From NCBI GenBank assembly GCA_003612285.1, contig RAYE01000004.1:62001-126000 (forward strand): a stretch of 64,000 nt of DNA, in the 5' to 3' direction. A program made the position numbers and the translations under genes. This DNA is from a bacterium D16-51 (GTDB lineage Bacteria; Bacillota; Clostridia; Lachnospirales; Lachnospiraceae). Position 1 is the first letter of the stretch; every line of letters starts with the position of its first letter. Below, piece after piece: positions 9,278 to 16,718 of this stretch. The notes beneath the pieces were generated by a model that did no database searches, was not told the DNA's origin, and was given only the letters and a program-made list of their open reading frames with translations.

Positions 9278-9748
9278 TTACTTAAACAGTGATTTGCATT
9301 TAATGCTTTTTTCTGCAGGTACCATCTGGATATATACGTCAATACCGTCATTTAACATATCCTTAATCACTTGTTCATCCTCTGCTGTCAGGTTTGCGCT
9401 CTTCCCATACTGCTTTGTTCCTTCGCGGAAAGGGGTGTTGCCAATATTCAGGCTCTTTTCTCCAGTCGCTTCCATTATTTTTTGTGCAATCCCCAGATCT
9501 TCACAGATAATAAAAAGCTTGTATTTATCTGTAACCCCGCTTTTTAGCGCTTCGATAGATTCCTCCGTGTTTTTTATTACGACTTTTACCCCGGAAGGCT
9601 TTGCCAGTTTTATGGCGTTTAGCCTTAACTTGTCATTTTTTACGGTATCGCTGACAAGCAGGAGGCAGTCTGCCCCCAGCGCAGAAGTCCATGACACTGC
9701 TACCTGCCCGTGTAAAAGCCTATAGTCTACTCTCACTGCTTTTATCAT
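9278..9748 (-). CDS. PTS mannose-family phosphocarrier subunit IIB
   Basis: A 156-residue cytoplasmic protein. It starts with the family signature VRVDYRLLHGQVAVSW, in which the His of LLHGQV (residue 13) accepts phosphate from IIA and passes it to the sugar. The rest follows the IIB mannose/fructose/sorbose fold. It is between IIA and IIC in the operon. Confidence 0.94.
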   Translation of the reverse strand: MIKAVRVDYRLLHGQVAVSWTSALGADCLLLVSDTVKNDKLRLNAIKLAKPSGVKVVIKNTEESIEALKSGVTDKYKLFIICEDLGIAQKIMEATGEKSLNIGNTPFREGTKQYGKSANLTAEDEQVIKDMLNDGIDVYIQMVPAEKSIKCKSLFK

Positions 9749-9790
9749 ATTTTTATCCCCCTTTTTTGTTTTATATAGTATTTGCGTTTC

Positions 9791-10213
9791 CTAAAAATCC
9801 TCTTCTTCTTCCTCCTGAGGGCTGCGCGGCAGTTCATTGCAATATTGCAGCATTTCCCTTGCGTCCGCAATTGCCTCCTTGATTGCTTCTGCGGCAGGCG
9901 TTTCTTCATCTGACATTACCAGCGAAATAACTGCCGGCAGGTTAATGCCAGTCACAACATGTACCTGCTCATTTTCTAACAGCGTCATGGCGTTATTATT
10001 TACGCTGCCCCCAAACAAATCTGTCATGATGACGACTTCGTCCCCCGCTTCACAGCCTGCGATTACTTTTTGGAATACTGGCATGGGGTCGCTGCATTCT
10101 TCTGTATAAGCGTTGATGCAGGTCAGGTTTTCCTGCGCGCCTGCAATCATCTCTAAAGTAGACTGCATCCCTCCTGCCATTTTCCCGTGGGTGGCTAAAA
10201 TATACTTTCTCAT
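9791..10213 (-). CDS. PTS mannose-family subunit IIA
   Basis: A 140-residue cytoplasmic protein. The N-terminal YILATHGKMAGGM places the phosphorylated His at residue 9, and VVIMTDLFGGSVNN is the second typical strand-loop. The start at 10213 has AGGAGGAATGAA directly ahead; a longer reading that begins at 10321 would run through the upstream SIS gene and is rejected. The acidic tail (QEEEEEDF) is unusual but short. The stop of the SIS gene lies two bases ahead of its ATG, so expression is coupled. Confidence 0.92.
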   Translation of the reverse strand: MRKYILATHGKMAGGMQSTLEMIAGAQENLTCINAYTEECSDPMPVFQKVIAGCEAGDEVVIMTDLFGGSVNNNAMTLLENEQVHVVTGINLPAVISLVMSDEETPAAEAIKEAIADAREMLQYCNELPRSPQEEEEEDF

Positions 10214-10214
10214 T

Positions 10215-11330
10215 TCATTCCTCCTCTGCTTTTCTTTTTTTGTTTTCCATAATTTCATCATAATCATCCGTCTTGCAATGTATTTTTTCCTCAAACCGCC
10301 CAAAGAGCGGATGACATTCAAAATTATTTTTTTCCTTAGTTACATGTGCCGCTATATACTGGAATGGCACTGCTGTGTACAGGGGAGTAAGTTCGCTCTG
10401 TACCTGCTCCTGTGCCTGGATGATTTTTGGGCTTTCCGGCACTTTTTTATCTGTTATGAGATAGGTATGTTCTGTTACAATTCCTGTGGCTTCAAAGATA
10501 TCGTACATCCTGTTGTGTTTTTTGTTGGTATCAATAAAGAAAACAGAATATTCCGGCGTAAGCTGCATATTTGGCCCATGGATATATTCTTCACTCTCAT
10601 AGTAGAGCGCAGGAATTTTTAATGTCTCGCCAAACTTTAAAGCCGCTTCCCTTGCGATTCCCATATTTGCCCCGTCTGCAACAATAATAGCTTTGTCCAT
10701 TTTTAATAAATCATTATAAAAAGTTTCTGTAAATGGGATTGATTTATGGTACATTTCCCTGTTTGCAATACAGCACCGTTCCAGTTCCCCGGCCAGGTTT
10801 TGGTATTCCTGTGTCAGGAAGCCTTTTCTTTTCCCGGTTTCCAGTACAAACAAAATCAGGGTTTCTATGAGTACTGTCATCCCAAGCGTTACATAGTCGA
10901 CGGATTCATTGCCGACGCCATATTCCATTAAGTTGTCTGTATATTTCTTAATGTCCCCTTCCAGGTTGCCCGTCAGTACAAGGGGACGGCTTCCTTCTTC
11001 CGCCATTTCTTTTACTGCTTCGATTATATTTGTGCTGCATCCGCTCTGCGAAATAACAATTTTAAAATAATCTTTTACGCTTTCTTTTCTGAAATCCATA
11101 TATTCTGTAGGGCTCATTACAGCAATGCGGTTTCCAGAGTGATGGCTCATAAACCATTCCGCTGCCATCGCTGCATTTAAGGAAGAGCCTGAAGCGATTA
11201 TGCAGATGTGGTCTTTCCCGGAAGCCAGGTACTGGCTTACTAATTTTTCTGTCAGTTCCTCCCGCCTGTAGAGGTTTTTTAGCATTACCTCGTTGGATAT
11301 TTTAATGTAATACTCCATATCCTTTTTCAT
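10215..11330 (-). CDS. SIS-domain protein, first gene of the PTS operon (GfrE/deglycase-like)
   Basis: A 371-residue protein with two SIS domains: CIIASGSSLNAAMAAEWF (residues about 47-64) and IVISQSGCSTNIIEAV carry the phosphosugar-binding Ser clusters, and EEYIHGPNMQL matches the C-terminal site motif of the GlmS/AgaS/FrlB group. It is only distantly similar to the second SIS protein of the operon, as expected for GfrE and GfrF type pairs that act on two related glycated substrates. The start at 11330 follows GGAGGGCAGTACAT; the 56 residues readable upstream are non-coding leader containing the promoter. It could instead be an AgaS-like ketose isomerase. Confidence 0.82.
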   Translation of the reverse strand: MKKDMEYYIKISNEVMLKNLYRREELTEKLVSQYLASGKDHICIIASGSSLNAAMAAEWFMSHHSGNRIAVMSPTEYMDFRKESVKDYFKIVISQSGCSTNIIEAVKEMAEEGSRPLVLTGNLEGDIKKYTDNLMEYGVGNESVDYVTLGMTVLIETLILFVLETGKRKGFLTQEYQNLAGELERCCIANREMYHKSIPFTETFYNDLLKMDKAIIVADGANMGIAREAALKFGETLKIPALYYESEEYIHGPNMQLTPEYSVFFIDTNKKHNRMYDIFEATGIVTEHTYLITDKKVPESPKIIQAQEQVQSELTPLYTAVPFQYIAAHVTKEKNNFECHPLFGRFEEKIHCKTDDYDEIMENKKRKAEEE

Positions 11331-11357
11331 ATGTACTGCCCTCCAATCTTTTTTTGT

Positions 11358-11380
11358 ATTGGTTCTTTTGTTAATCCAAT
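11358..11380. promoter_or_regulatory. Operator dyad of the PTS/deglycase operon
   Basis: A 23-bp element with ATTGG at the left end and CCAAT at the right end; it begins ATTGGTTCTT. A second copy with 18 of 23 identical bases lies at 12947-12969 ahead of the MATE gene. In both places the element covers about +4 to +26 of the predicted transcript. The GntR/UTRA pair at 4367-5855 is the most likely binder (inference). Confidence 0.65.
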
Positions 11381-11390
11381 TTATGGGTTT

Positions 11391-11418
11391 ATTATACCAT
11401 ACAAAATACATAAAGCAA
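11391..11418 (-). promoter_or_regulatory. Sigma-A type promoter of the PTS/deglycase operon
   Basis: On the minus strand TTGCTT (11413-11418) and TATAAT (11391-11396) are separated by 16 bases, with TGG just before the -10. It sits 60 bases ahead of the SIS gene start and 10 bases upstream of the operator. Confidence 0.75.
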
Positions 11419-11547
11419 TACCAATTATTCATTTTTTTATACCAGTATTCTTTTTGTGCCAAAATTGGTTCATTCTTCCTTCGGCACTGTAATTTCATTA
11501 TTTGCAGGATGGTTTTTCGCGCACAAGGCGGAGGAGGGGGGACGTAC

Positions 11548-12930
11548 TCACTTTGCGGCCAGGTTATTGCACCATCTTCCCTTTTTAAAGAAAAATGTGG
11601 CGATAAATATTTTTAGGAGATAGGTTGCTTCTGTGCACAGATATACAGCCTGGATTGGCATGTCCGCGCCATAGGCGGCAACGGTGCTGACCAAAAGAGG
11701 GCCGTATAAGTTGAACAGACCGTCAATGAACAATACTGCCTTTACATCGCCGCCCGCCCTTAAAATATAGTAGATGGTCTCCCCATAGCCCTGGCTCCAG
11801 CTAAACGCTGCCTTGATTCGCAGAAGTGTTGCAGACATTACAAACAGGCTTCCGGAGAGTGAAAAAATTTTCGGGATTATCCCCGCTGTCAGGCAGATAA
11901 GAATGCTGGCGGAGGCGCTGACTGCCAGTCCGATAAAAATTAGCCGTTTAGCCGTTTTCCATGCTTCTTTCATTTTGCCGCTCCCGAGTATTTTCCCGGT
12001 AATGATTCCCGACGCCATAGAACAGCCTACATACGCTACGTTCATCATGTCAAAAACATTGTCTACGACAGTGATTGCCGGGATGTCTGCCTCGCTTACA
12101 TAACAGTAATTTTTAAAAACCAGGCTTAATGCTGCCGCCCAGATTCCCTCATTTACCATGAGCGGGATTGTCTTTCGGATAATTAATAATTTCTCTTTTC
12201 TGCACAGTTTCCCCTTTTTGCCTGTAAAGATTTCTTTTCCGTTATAAAAGGCAATTAGGATGGCAAATAAAATGAAGAATTCTATGTACCTTGACAGTGT
12301 CGTTGCTAACGCAGCCCCTTTGATTCCCATTGCCGGCATCCCCCAATTTCCATAGATAAACACGTAATTAAACAGGACGTTTAACAGGACGCTTGCCATG
12401 CCCACAGCCATAGGCAGTTTTTGTTTTTCATAAATCCTGTAATATACCCCGGACATCCAGCTTAATGCCGCTGGGATATAGGACCATCTGGCGATCTTAA
12501 TATAATCTGTCCCAAGTTGTATTATTTCTTCGCCGCTTACAAATAGTTCAATTGCTTTTTCTGGTAAAATCAACAGGAATACCAGGAATGCTGCCGCAGC
12601 AGCTAAGCATATCTTAATTCCAAAACAAAATGTCCTTTTAACGGTGTGAAACTGCTTTGCGCCGTACTGCTGGCTCATAAACATGCTTATGCCGCTTGTA
12701 ATCCCAAATACCAGAAGCGAATAGATAAAATAGGTTTTATTTGCCACTGTCACGCCGCTGATTGCTTTGTCCGATACCTTCCCAATCATAATGGTATCGC
12801 ATATATTTAGTATATTTCCAGATAACTGCTGCAACATAATTGGGACTGCCAGTGAAAAAAATTCTGCCAGGAAAGCCCAGCGTTTTCTTAATTCTCTTCC
12901 TTGTGGTAGTAAAATATGGTTCCGTTTCAT
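11548..12930 (-). CDS. MATE-family multidrug/metabolite exporter
   Basis: A 460-residue transporter with about 12 hydrophobic segments in two homologous halves. The start EFFSLAVPIMLQQLSGNILNICDT with GKVSDKAISGVTVAN is the standard MATE N-terminal block. It should export cationic or other small molecules using a Na+ or H+ gradient. The ATG follows AAGGAGGGGATAG. It lies upstream of and in the same direction as the PTS operon and carries the same operator, so it probably responds to the same signal. No clear terminator lies after its stop, so read-through into the PTS operon is possible. Confidence 0.93.
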   Translation of the reverse strand: MKRNHILLPQGRELRKRWAFLAEFFSLAVPIMLQQLSGNILNICDTIMIGKVSDKAISGVTVANKTYFIYSLLVFGITSGISMFMSQQYGAKQFHTVKRTFCFGIKICLAAAAAFLVFLLILPEKAIELFVSGEEIIQLGTDYIKIARWSYIPAALSWMSGVYYRIYEKQKLPMAVGMASVLLNVLFNYVFIYGNWGMPAMGIKGAALATTLSRYIEFFILFAILIAFYNGKEIFTGKKGKLCRKEKLLIIRKTIPLMVNEGIWAAALSLVFKNYCYVSEADIPAITVVDNVFDMMNVAYVGCSMASGIITGKILGSGKMKEAWKTAKRLIFIGLAVSASASILICLTAGIIPKIFSLSGSLFVMSATLLRIKAAFSWSQGYGETIYYILRAGGDVKAVLFIDGLFNLYGPLLVSTVAAYGADMPIQAVYLCTEATYLLKIFIATFFFKKGRWCNNLAAK

Positions 12931-12946
12931 GTGCTATCCCCTCCTT

Positions 12947-12969
12947 ATTGGTTCTTGATATATTCCAAT
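12947..12969. promoter_or_regulatory. Operator dyad upstream of the MATE gene
   Basis: Second copy of the 23-bp element: identical first ten bases ATTGGTTCTT, same right arm CCAAT, same length. It lies between the promoter and the ribosome site, again at about +4 to +26. Confidence 0.65.
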
Positions 12970-12979
12970 TTATTGAAAT

Positions 12980-13008
12980 AATATACCAGTATTTTCGGGG
13001 AAAGTCAA
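12980..13008 (-). promoter_or_regulatory. Promoter of the MATE gene
   Basis: TTGACT (13003-13008) and TATATT (12980-12985) on the minus strand with a 17-base spacer, and TGG just upstream of the -10, as at the PTS promoter. Confidence 0.75.
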
Positions 13009-13190
13009 CATAGTATGCTGCACAGGGCGCCAAGCAGTTTTAATCGGGCTTCAAAGTAATTATAGGTATGCTTTTGGGCAGATAGTACAGTAAACCATCT
13101 TTGGATAGTTCTGGTTGATTTGTACGGGAGGATTCTGAAACAGGGGTGTCACTGATTTTGACATCCTTTTATATGTAATGAGAAATATTG

Positions 13191-13219
13191 TTGTGAAGTG
13201 TCAAAAGATGTGTTATAAT
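13191..13219 (+). promoter_or_regulatory. Promoter of the small toxin gene
   Basis: TTGTGA (13191-13196) and TATAAT (13214-13219) are 17 bases apart; a transcript would start near 13227 and carry a leader of about 57 bases. From 13033 to 13190 nothing else convincing is seen. Confidence 0.65.
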
Positions 13220-13253
13220 CTCGAAAGAGCAATCGTGTTACAGGGTGCGTTGA

Positions 13254-13275
13254 CCTCATTCTAAAAAGAATGGGG
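13254..13275 (+). promoter_or_regulatory. Hairpin that hides the toxin ribosome site
   Basis: CCTCATTCT (13254-13262) pairs with AGAATGGGG (13267-13275) over nine pairs with an AAAA loop. The 3' arm contains the start of the GGGGGTGAT ribosome site, so translation should be blocked until the stem is opened. Such sequestering stems are typical of type I toxin mRNAs. Confidence 0.6.
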
Positions 13276-13283
13276 GTGATGCT

Positions 13284-13397
13284 ATGAAAAAGAGAAAGCA
13301 TAAGAAACATAAGATTCATATTTCTCTTATGGAGTTGCTGACTTTTGGCATATTCCTTCTGGCATTGCTTACATTCGTGTTTACGTTTTGTAAGTAG
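13284..13397 (+). CDS. Small hydrophobic peptide, probable type I toxin
   Basis: A 37-residue peptide. The first 12 residues are almost entirely Lys/Arg/His (MKKRKHKKHKIH), and residues 13-36 form one hydrophobic helix (SLMELLTFGIFLLALLTF core) with a final Lys. This charge-plus-single-helix plan fits the TxpA/Hol-Tox-like type I toxins of Firmicutes, which insert into the membrane. Ribosome site GGGGGTGAT, masked by a stem. A convergent minus-strand promoter and terminator downstream fit an antisense antitoxin RNA. It has no protein-level antitoxin beside it. Alternative: a small membrane regulator peptide. Confidence 0.65.
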   Translation: MKKRKHKKHKIHISLMELLTFGIFLLALLTFVFTFCK

Positions 13398-13412
13398 CTT
13401 TACATAGCAAAA

Positions 13413-13594
13413 GCCACCCTGATACTTTGGTCGAGTTGTAGGGTGGCATTGCTGCTTTATTATCGGTCAACCCCTTGTGGGCGGTTGCCTTTTAGTTTGT
13501 GCCTATAATATAACTTATCAGAACTTGTTTTTTAGTTCTGATAAAAGGTGCAAGCTTTTGCACCGCTAATTGATTATAGGAAACTGATTTTGTT
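13413..13594 (-). ncRNA. Predicted antisense antitoxin RNA
   Basis: A minus-strand promoter (13601-13629) would start an RNA near 13594. Running leftward it passes several hairpins and reaches the stem GCCACCCT/AGGGTGGC (13413-13420 with 13440-13447) followed by TTTTG on that strand, a likely terminator. It would overlap the 3' untranslated region of the toxin mRNA, the arrangement of TxpA/RatA-type systems. The exact ends are inferred. Confidence 0.45.
13465..13494 (+). terminator. Putative terminator of the toxin mRNA
   Basis: An imperfect hairpin built from GGTCAACC and GGTTGCC is followed by CTTTTAG on the plus strand, about 70 bases after the toxin stop. Confidence 0.4.
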
Positions 13595-13600
13595 TCCTAT

Positions 13601-13629
13601 AATATAGCATATCTTAGGGTTGATTTCAA
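13601..13629 (-). promoter_or_regulatory. Promoter of the antisense RNA
   Basis: On the minus strand TTGAAA (13624-13629) and TATATT (13601-13606) with a 17-base spacer, pointing toward the toxin gene. Confidence 0.55.
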
Positions 13630-13763
13630 GAGCCTTTTTACTGTCTGTTTATCTGGCAGGATAAATGTTACTGGGCACGGAATGAACAGTAACTTTTTAT
13701 GTCATAGGAAATTGCGCTGTAATGTAGTGGTTGTCGACAAGAATTGCAAAGCAATTCTTGCTA

Positions 13764-13792
13764 GCGCACCAGCGCTGGCGGTGCGCTTTTTT
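13764..13792 (+). terminator. Hairpin terminator ahead of the T-box
   Basis: GCGCAC (13764-13769) pairs with GTGCGC (13781-13786), with an inner CCAGCGCTGG palindrome, followed by six T. It isolates the leuA leader from upstream transcription. The CAGCGCTGGCGGT part recurs at about 14165-14177. Confidence 0.6.
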
Positions 13793-13827
13793 GTGCAGCA
13801 CTCCCGAAGAAAAATAAAAAAGGGGGT

Positions 13828-13855
13828 TTTCAAATCTAATAAAATGTGTTATAGT
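13828..13855 (+). promoter_or_regulatory. leuA: Promoter of the leuA T-box transcript
   Basis: TTTCAA (13828-13833) and TATAGT (13850-13855), 16 bases apart, just upstream of the T-box leader. Confidence 0.55.
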
Positions 13856-13861
13856 AACTGT

Positions 13862-14118
13862 CAGAAAACGAAGAAGAGGAATAGTAACTGTAAAGCGGAA
13901 TCCAGAAAGCTGTTGGTTGATGGGAAACAGTTGAAGTGATACAGCGAACTCGCCTTGGAGTTGCCGCCTGAAAGAGAGTAGGCGCGGACGGAGTCCCACC
14001 GTTACAGGGGAAGGGTATTGATTGGTTTGATGTACCTGTGAGAGCATGATAAATCATGAATTAGAGTGGTACCGCGTGAGGATTTTCTCCGTCTCTACAG
14101 TTTTGTAGGGGCGTTTTT
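13862..14118 (+). promoter_or_regulatory. Leucine T-box riboswitch with attenuator
   Basis: The leader contains the conserved T-box sequence TGGTACCGCG (14067-14076), which pairs with the acceptor end of uncharged tRNA. It ends in a 10-bp terminator stem (14090-14099 with 14104-14113) and a T run. The likely specifier is CTC at 13949-13951 inside GAACTCGCC, a leucine codon, which agrees with the leucine-pathway gene downstream. When leucine tRNA is uncharged the antiterminator should form and leuA should be transcribed. Confidence 0.92.
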
Positions 14119-14246
14119 TATGTTATAGGAAATATATGCTGTGACATAGCGGCTGCCTGTGCGCCAGCGCTGGCGGTCCGCAATTTAGTGTGGTATATAG
14201 ATTGTTCTCCGGGAACGGGTATAATTTGAGAATGGAGGTTTATGCA

Positions 14247-15926
14247 ATGAAAGGATTTGACAAATATCAGAAAGGTTATTTTATGCCGCCGGTTCCATGT
14301 TATGACTGGGTGAAAAAGGATTCCATCAAAGAGCCGCCGGTATGGTGCAGCGTGGATTTAAGAGATGGGAATCAGGCGTTGATTGAGCCAATGAGCCTGG
14401 AGGAAAAAGTAGAATATTTCCAGATGCTTGTAAAAATTGGATTCAAAGAGATTGAAGTAGGGTTTCCGGCAGCATCGGAAACAGAATATAAATTTTTGCG
14501 TACACTGATTGAACGGAAGCTGATACCGGATGACGTAACCGTCCAGGTACTGACGCAGGCAAGGGAGCATATTATACGGAAGACTTTTGAGGCAGTTGAC
14601 GGCGCGCCAAATTCGATTGTGCATGTATATAATTCTACATCTGTAGCACAACGTGAGCAGGTATTTAAGAAATCAAAAGAGGAAATTAAGCAGATTGCTG
14701 TAGACGGCGCTAAATTATTAAAGAAACTTGCAGAAGGGATTAAAGGGAATATCCGTTTTGAATACAGCCCAGAGAGCTTTCATGGGACAGAGATGGATTA
14801 TGCTGCTGAAGTATGTAATGCAGTGTTGGAGGTATGGAAGCCAACTCCTGAAGCAAAGGCAATTATCAATATACCATCTACGGTAGAAAATGCAATGCCG
14901 CATGTATTTGCAAGCCAGGTGGAATTTATCAGCAGAAGCCTGCAGTACCGTGATAACGTGGTATTGTCGCTGCACCCCCATAATGACCGCGGCTGTGGCG
15001 TGGCAACAGCAGAGCTTGGGGTGCTTGCCGGGGCAGACCGTCTGGAAGGGACTTTATTTGGCAATGGGGAGCGCACCGGAAACCTGGATATCGTGACGGT
15101 TGCAATGAACCTCCATGCACATGGCGTGGATTCTGGGCTGGATTTTGCCAATATGCAGGAGATTAAGGAGACATATGAACGGTTAACAGATATGCAGGTG
15201 TCTATGCGTGAACCATATGCAGGGGAGCTTGTGTTTACTGCTTTTTCTGGTTCCCACCAGGACGCTATTTCTAAAGGGATGGCACACCGCGAGAGATCAG
15301 GGGAACATCAGTGGACAGTCCCATACCTGCCAATTGACCCGAAAGATGTTGGGAGGACATATGATTCAGATGTGATCAGGATTAACAGCCAGTCCGGGAA
15401 GGGCGGCGTGGCATATGTATTAAAGCAGAATTTTGGGATTGTGCTTCCTGAAAAGATGCGGGAAGAGGTCGGTTACCTGATGAAAGGGGTGTCAGACCAT
15501 GCCCATGCGGAATTAAGCCCGCAGGAGATGCTGGATGTATTTAGAAAGCATTATTGCAACCCGAAAAGGACATTTCGGATTACGGAATGCCATTTCCAAC
15601 AGAAAGACGGCATTATTGCAAGCGTTACGATTGAGCAGGACGGCTCTTTGGAGGTAGTGGAGGCAAAAGGGAATGGACGCTTAAATGCTGTAAATAATGC
15701 AGTTAAGAAGTATTTTGATATCAGCTATACCTTGGATGTTTATGAAGAACATTCTCTGACAAGGAATTCTGCCTCAAAAGCAATGGCTTATGTCGGGATT
15801 ACACAGGATGAGAAAAAGAGGTATTGGGGGGCAAGCAGCGATGAAGATATTATTAAAGCTTCCGTACAGGCTTTGGAAAATGCTGTGAACCATATGATGG
15901 AAAAGAAAAAGGATAAAATACGGTAG
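14247..15926 (+). CDS. leuA: 2-isopropylmalate synthase
   Basis: A 559-residue enzyme that condenses acetyl-CoA with 2-ketoisovalerate, the first step of leucine synthesis. The TIM-barrel part has CSVDLRDGNQAL (metal Asp and catalytic Arg), SLHPHNDRGCGVA (two metal His) and GNGERTGNLD. The C-terminal 150 residues form the regulatory leucine-binding domain. The long N-terminus, with YFMPPVPCYDWV, places it in the yeast-like long LeuA group. The start at 14247 has GGAGG nine bases ahead; an in-frame codon at 14190 precedes the ribosome site and is rejected. It appears monocistronic. Confidence 0.95.
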   Translation: MKGFDKYQKGYFMPPVPCYDWVKKDSIKEPPVWCSVDLRDGNQALIEPMSLEEKVEYFQMLVKIGFKEIEVGFPAASETEYKFLRTLIERKLIPDDVTVQVLTQAREHIIRKTFEAVDGAPNSIVHVYNSTSVAQREQVFKKSKEEIKQIAVDGAKLLKKLAEGIKGNIRFEYSPESFHGTEMDYAAEVCNAVLEVWKPTPEAKAIINIPSTVENAMPHVFASQVEFISRSLQYRDNVVLSLHPHNDRGCGVATAELGVLAGADRLEGTLFGNGERTGNLDIVTVAMNLHAHGVDSGLDFANMQEIKETYERLTDMQVSMREPYAGELVFTAFSGSHQDAISKGMAHRERSGEHQWTVPYLPIDPKDVGRTYDSDVIRINSQSGKGGVAYVLKQNFGIVLPEKMREEVGYLMKGVSDHAHAELSPQEMLDVFRKHYCNPKRTFRITECHFQQKDGIIASVTIEQDGSLEVVEAKGNGRLNAVNNAVKKYFDISYTLDVYEEHSLTRNSASKAMAYVGITQDEKKRYWGASSDEDIIKASVQALENAVNHMMEKKKDKIR

Positions 15927-16029
15927 GTTCCGCTGTAAAAAATTTCCAGCCTGACTTTTGCATTCGCAAAACCTGCGCTTATGCGCTCTTTGCGTCTGCT
16001 TACGCATCCGTGTTTTGCTTATTTGGAAA

Positions 16030-16056
16030 GGAGAGCTGTTGCCAGCTCTCCCTTTT
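16030..16056 (+). terminator. Terminator after leuA
   Basis: GGAGAGCTG (16030-16038), loop TTGC, CAGCTCTCC (16043-16051), then CTTTT: a perfect nine-pair stem. The stretch 15935-16020 before it holds only short palindromes such as TTTTGCATTCGCAAAA. Confidence 0.85.
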
Positions 16057-16074
16057 AGGTTGTAGGGGCTGCAA

Positions 16075-16101
16075 GGCGCCAGTGTAGATGGCGTCTTTTT
16101 T
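16075..16101 (+). terminator. Second hairpin and T run before the sigma gene
   Basis: GGCGCCA (16075-16081) pairs imperfectly with TGGCGTC (16089-16095), followed by TTTTTT. Confidence 0.5.
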
Positions 16102-16137
16102 GATTTATAGGAATTTTGGGAAAATATTTAAGAATTT

Positions 16138-16166
16138 GAAACTTTTTACCGGACTGCAGCGTCTAA
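16138..16166 (+). promoter_or_regulatory. ECF-type promoter of the sigma/anti-sigma operon
   Basis: GAAAC (16138-16142) and CGTCTAA (16160-16166) separated by 17 bases match the -35/-10 pattern of extracytoplasmic-function sigma factors. Position just ahead of the sigma gene predicts autoregulation. Confidence 0.75.
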
Positions 16167-16199
16167 CCTATAAAGAAACAAAGAGAGGAGGAAAAAAAC

Positions 16200-16718
16200 A
16201 TGCTGCATAAAAACTTACGGCACCAGGTAGAAGAAAAATTGCTTACTTCCTATGAATCCATGTACCGTATTGCATATACCTATGTAAAGAATGCGGACGA
16301 CGCGCTGGATATTGTACAGGACAGTGCATATAAGGCGATTAAAAATGCAAAATCAATTAAACAGGAGGAATATATTGAGACCTGGATTTATAAAATCGTG
16401 ATAAACTGTGCGATTGATTTTTTGAAACATAGCAAAAAGGAGATGGCAACAGAAAGCCTTGAAGAACTGCACCATATAGGGACGACAGACCACTATATGG
16501 ATTTTGATACAATCCGGGCGCTGGATATATTGAATGAAAAGGAACGCGCAGTGGTTGTCCTGCGGTTTTTTGAGGAAAAGAAGCTGGACGAAATTGCAGC
16601 GGTGCTGGGAATGAATGGGAACACGGTAAAATCTACTTTGTACCGGAGTTTGCAGAAATTAAAAATAGAGTTAGAAAAGGGGGAAATGCCATATGAGGGG
16701 TATTGCGGAAATCAGTAA
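16200..16718 (+). CDS. ECF sigma factor (SigV-like)
   Basis: A 172-residue sigma-70 family factor with region 2 (YRIAYTYVKNADDALDIVQDSAYKA, residues about 22-46) and region 4 (LNEKERAVVVLRFFEEKKLDEIAAVLGMNGNTVKSTLYRSLQKL). No regions 1 or 3 are present. AGAGAGGAGG lies ahead of its ATG. It overlaps the downstream anti-sigma gene by 26 bases. With an RsiV-like partner it likely belongs to the SigV/lysozyme and envelope-stress group, but the inducing signal is inferred. Confidence 0.93.
   Translation: MLHKNLRHQVEEKLLTSYESMYRIAYTYVKNADDALDIVQDSAYKAIKNAKSIKQEEYIETWIYKIVINCAIDFLKHSKKEMATESLEELHHIGTTDHYMDFDTIRALDILNEKERAVVVLRFFEEKKLDEIAAVLGMNGNTVKSTLYRSLQKLKIELEKGEMPYEGYCGNQ

Noticed and set aside
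10214-10321. Longer N-terminus for the IIA subunit starting at 10321
   Set aside because: The extra 36 codons overlap the end of the SIS gene, lack family similarity, and a perfect ribosome site precedes the ATG at 10213.
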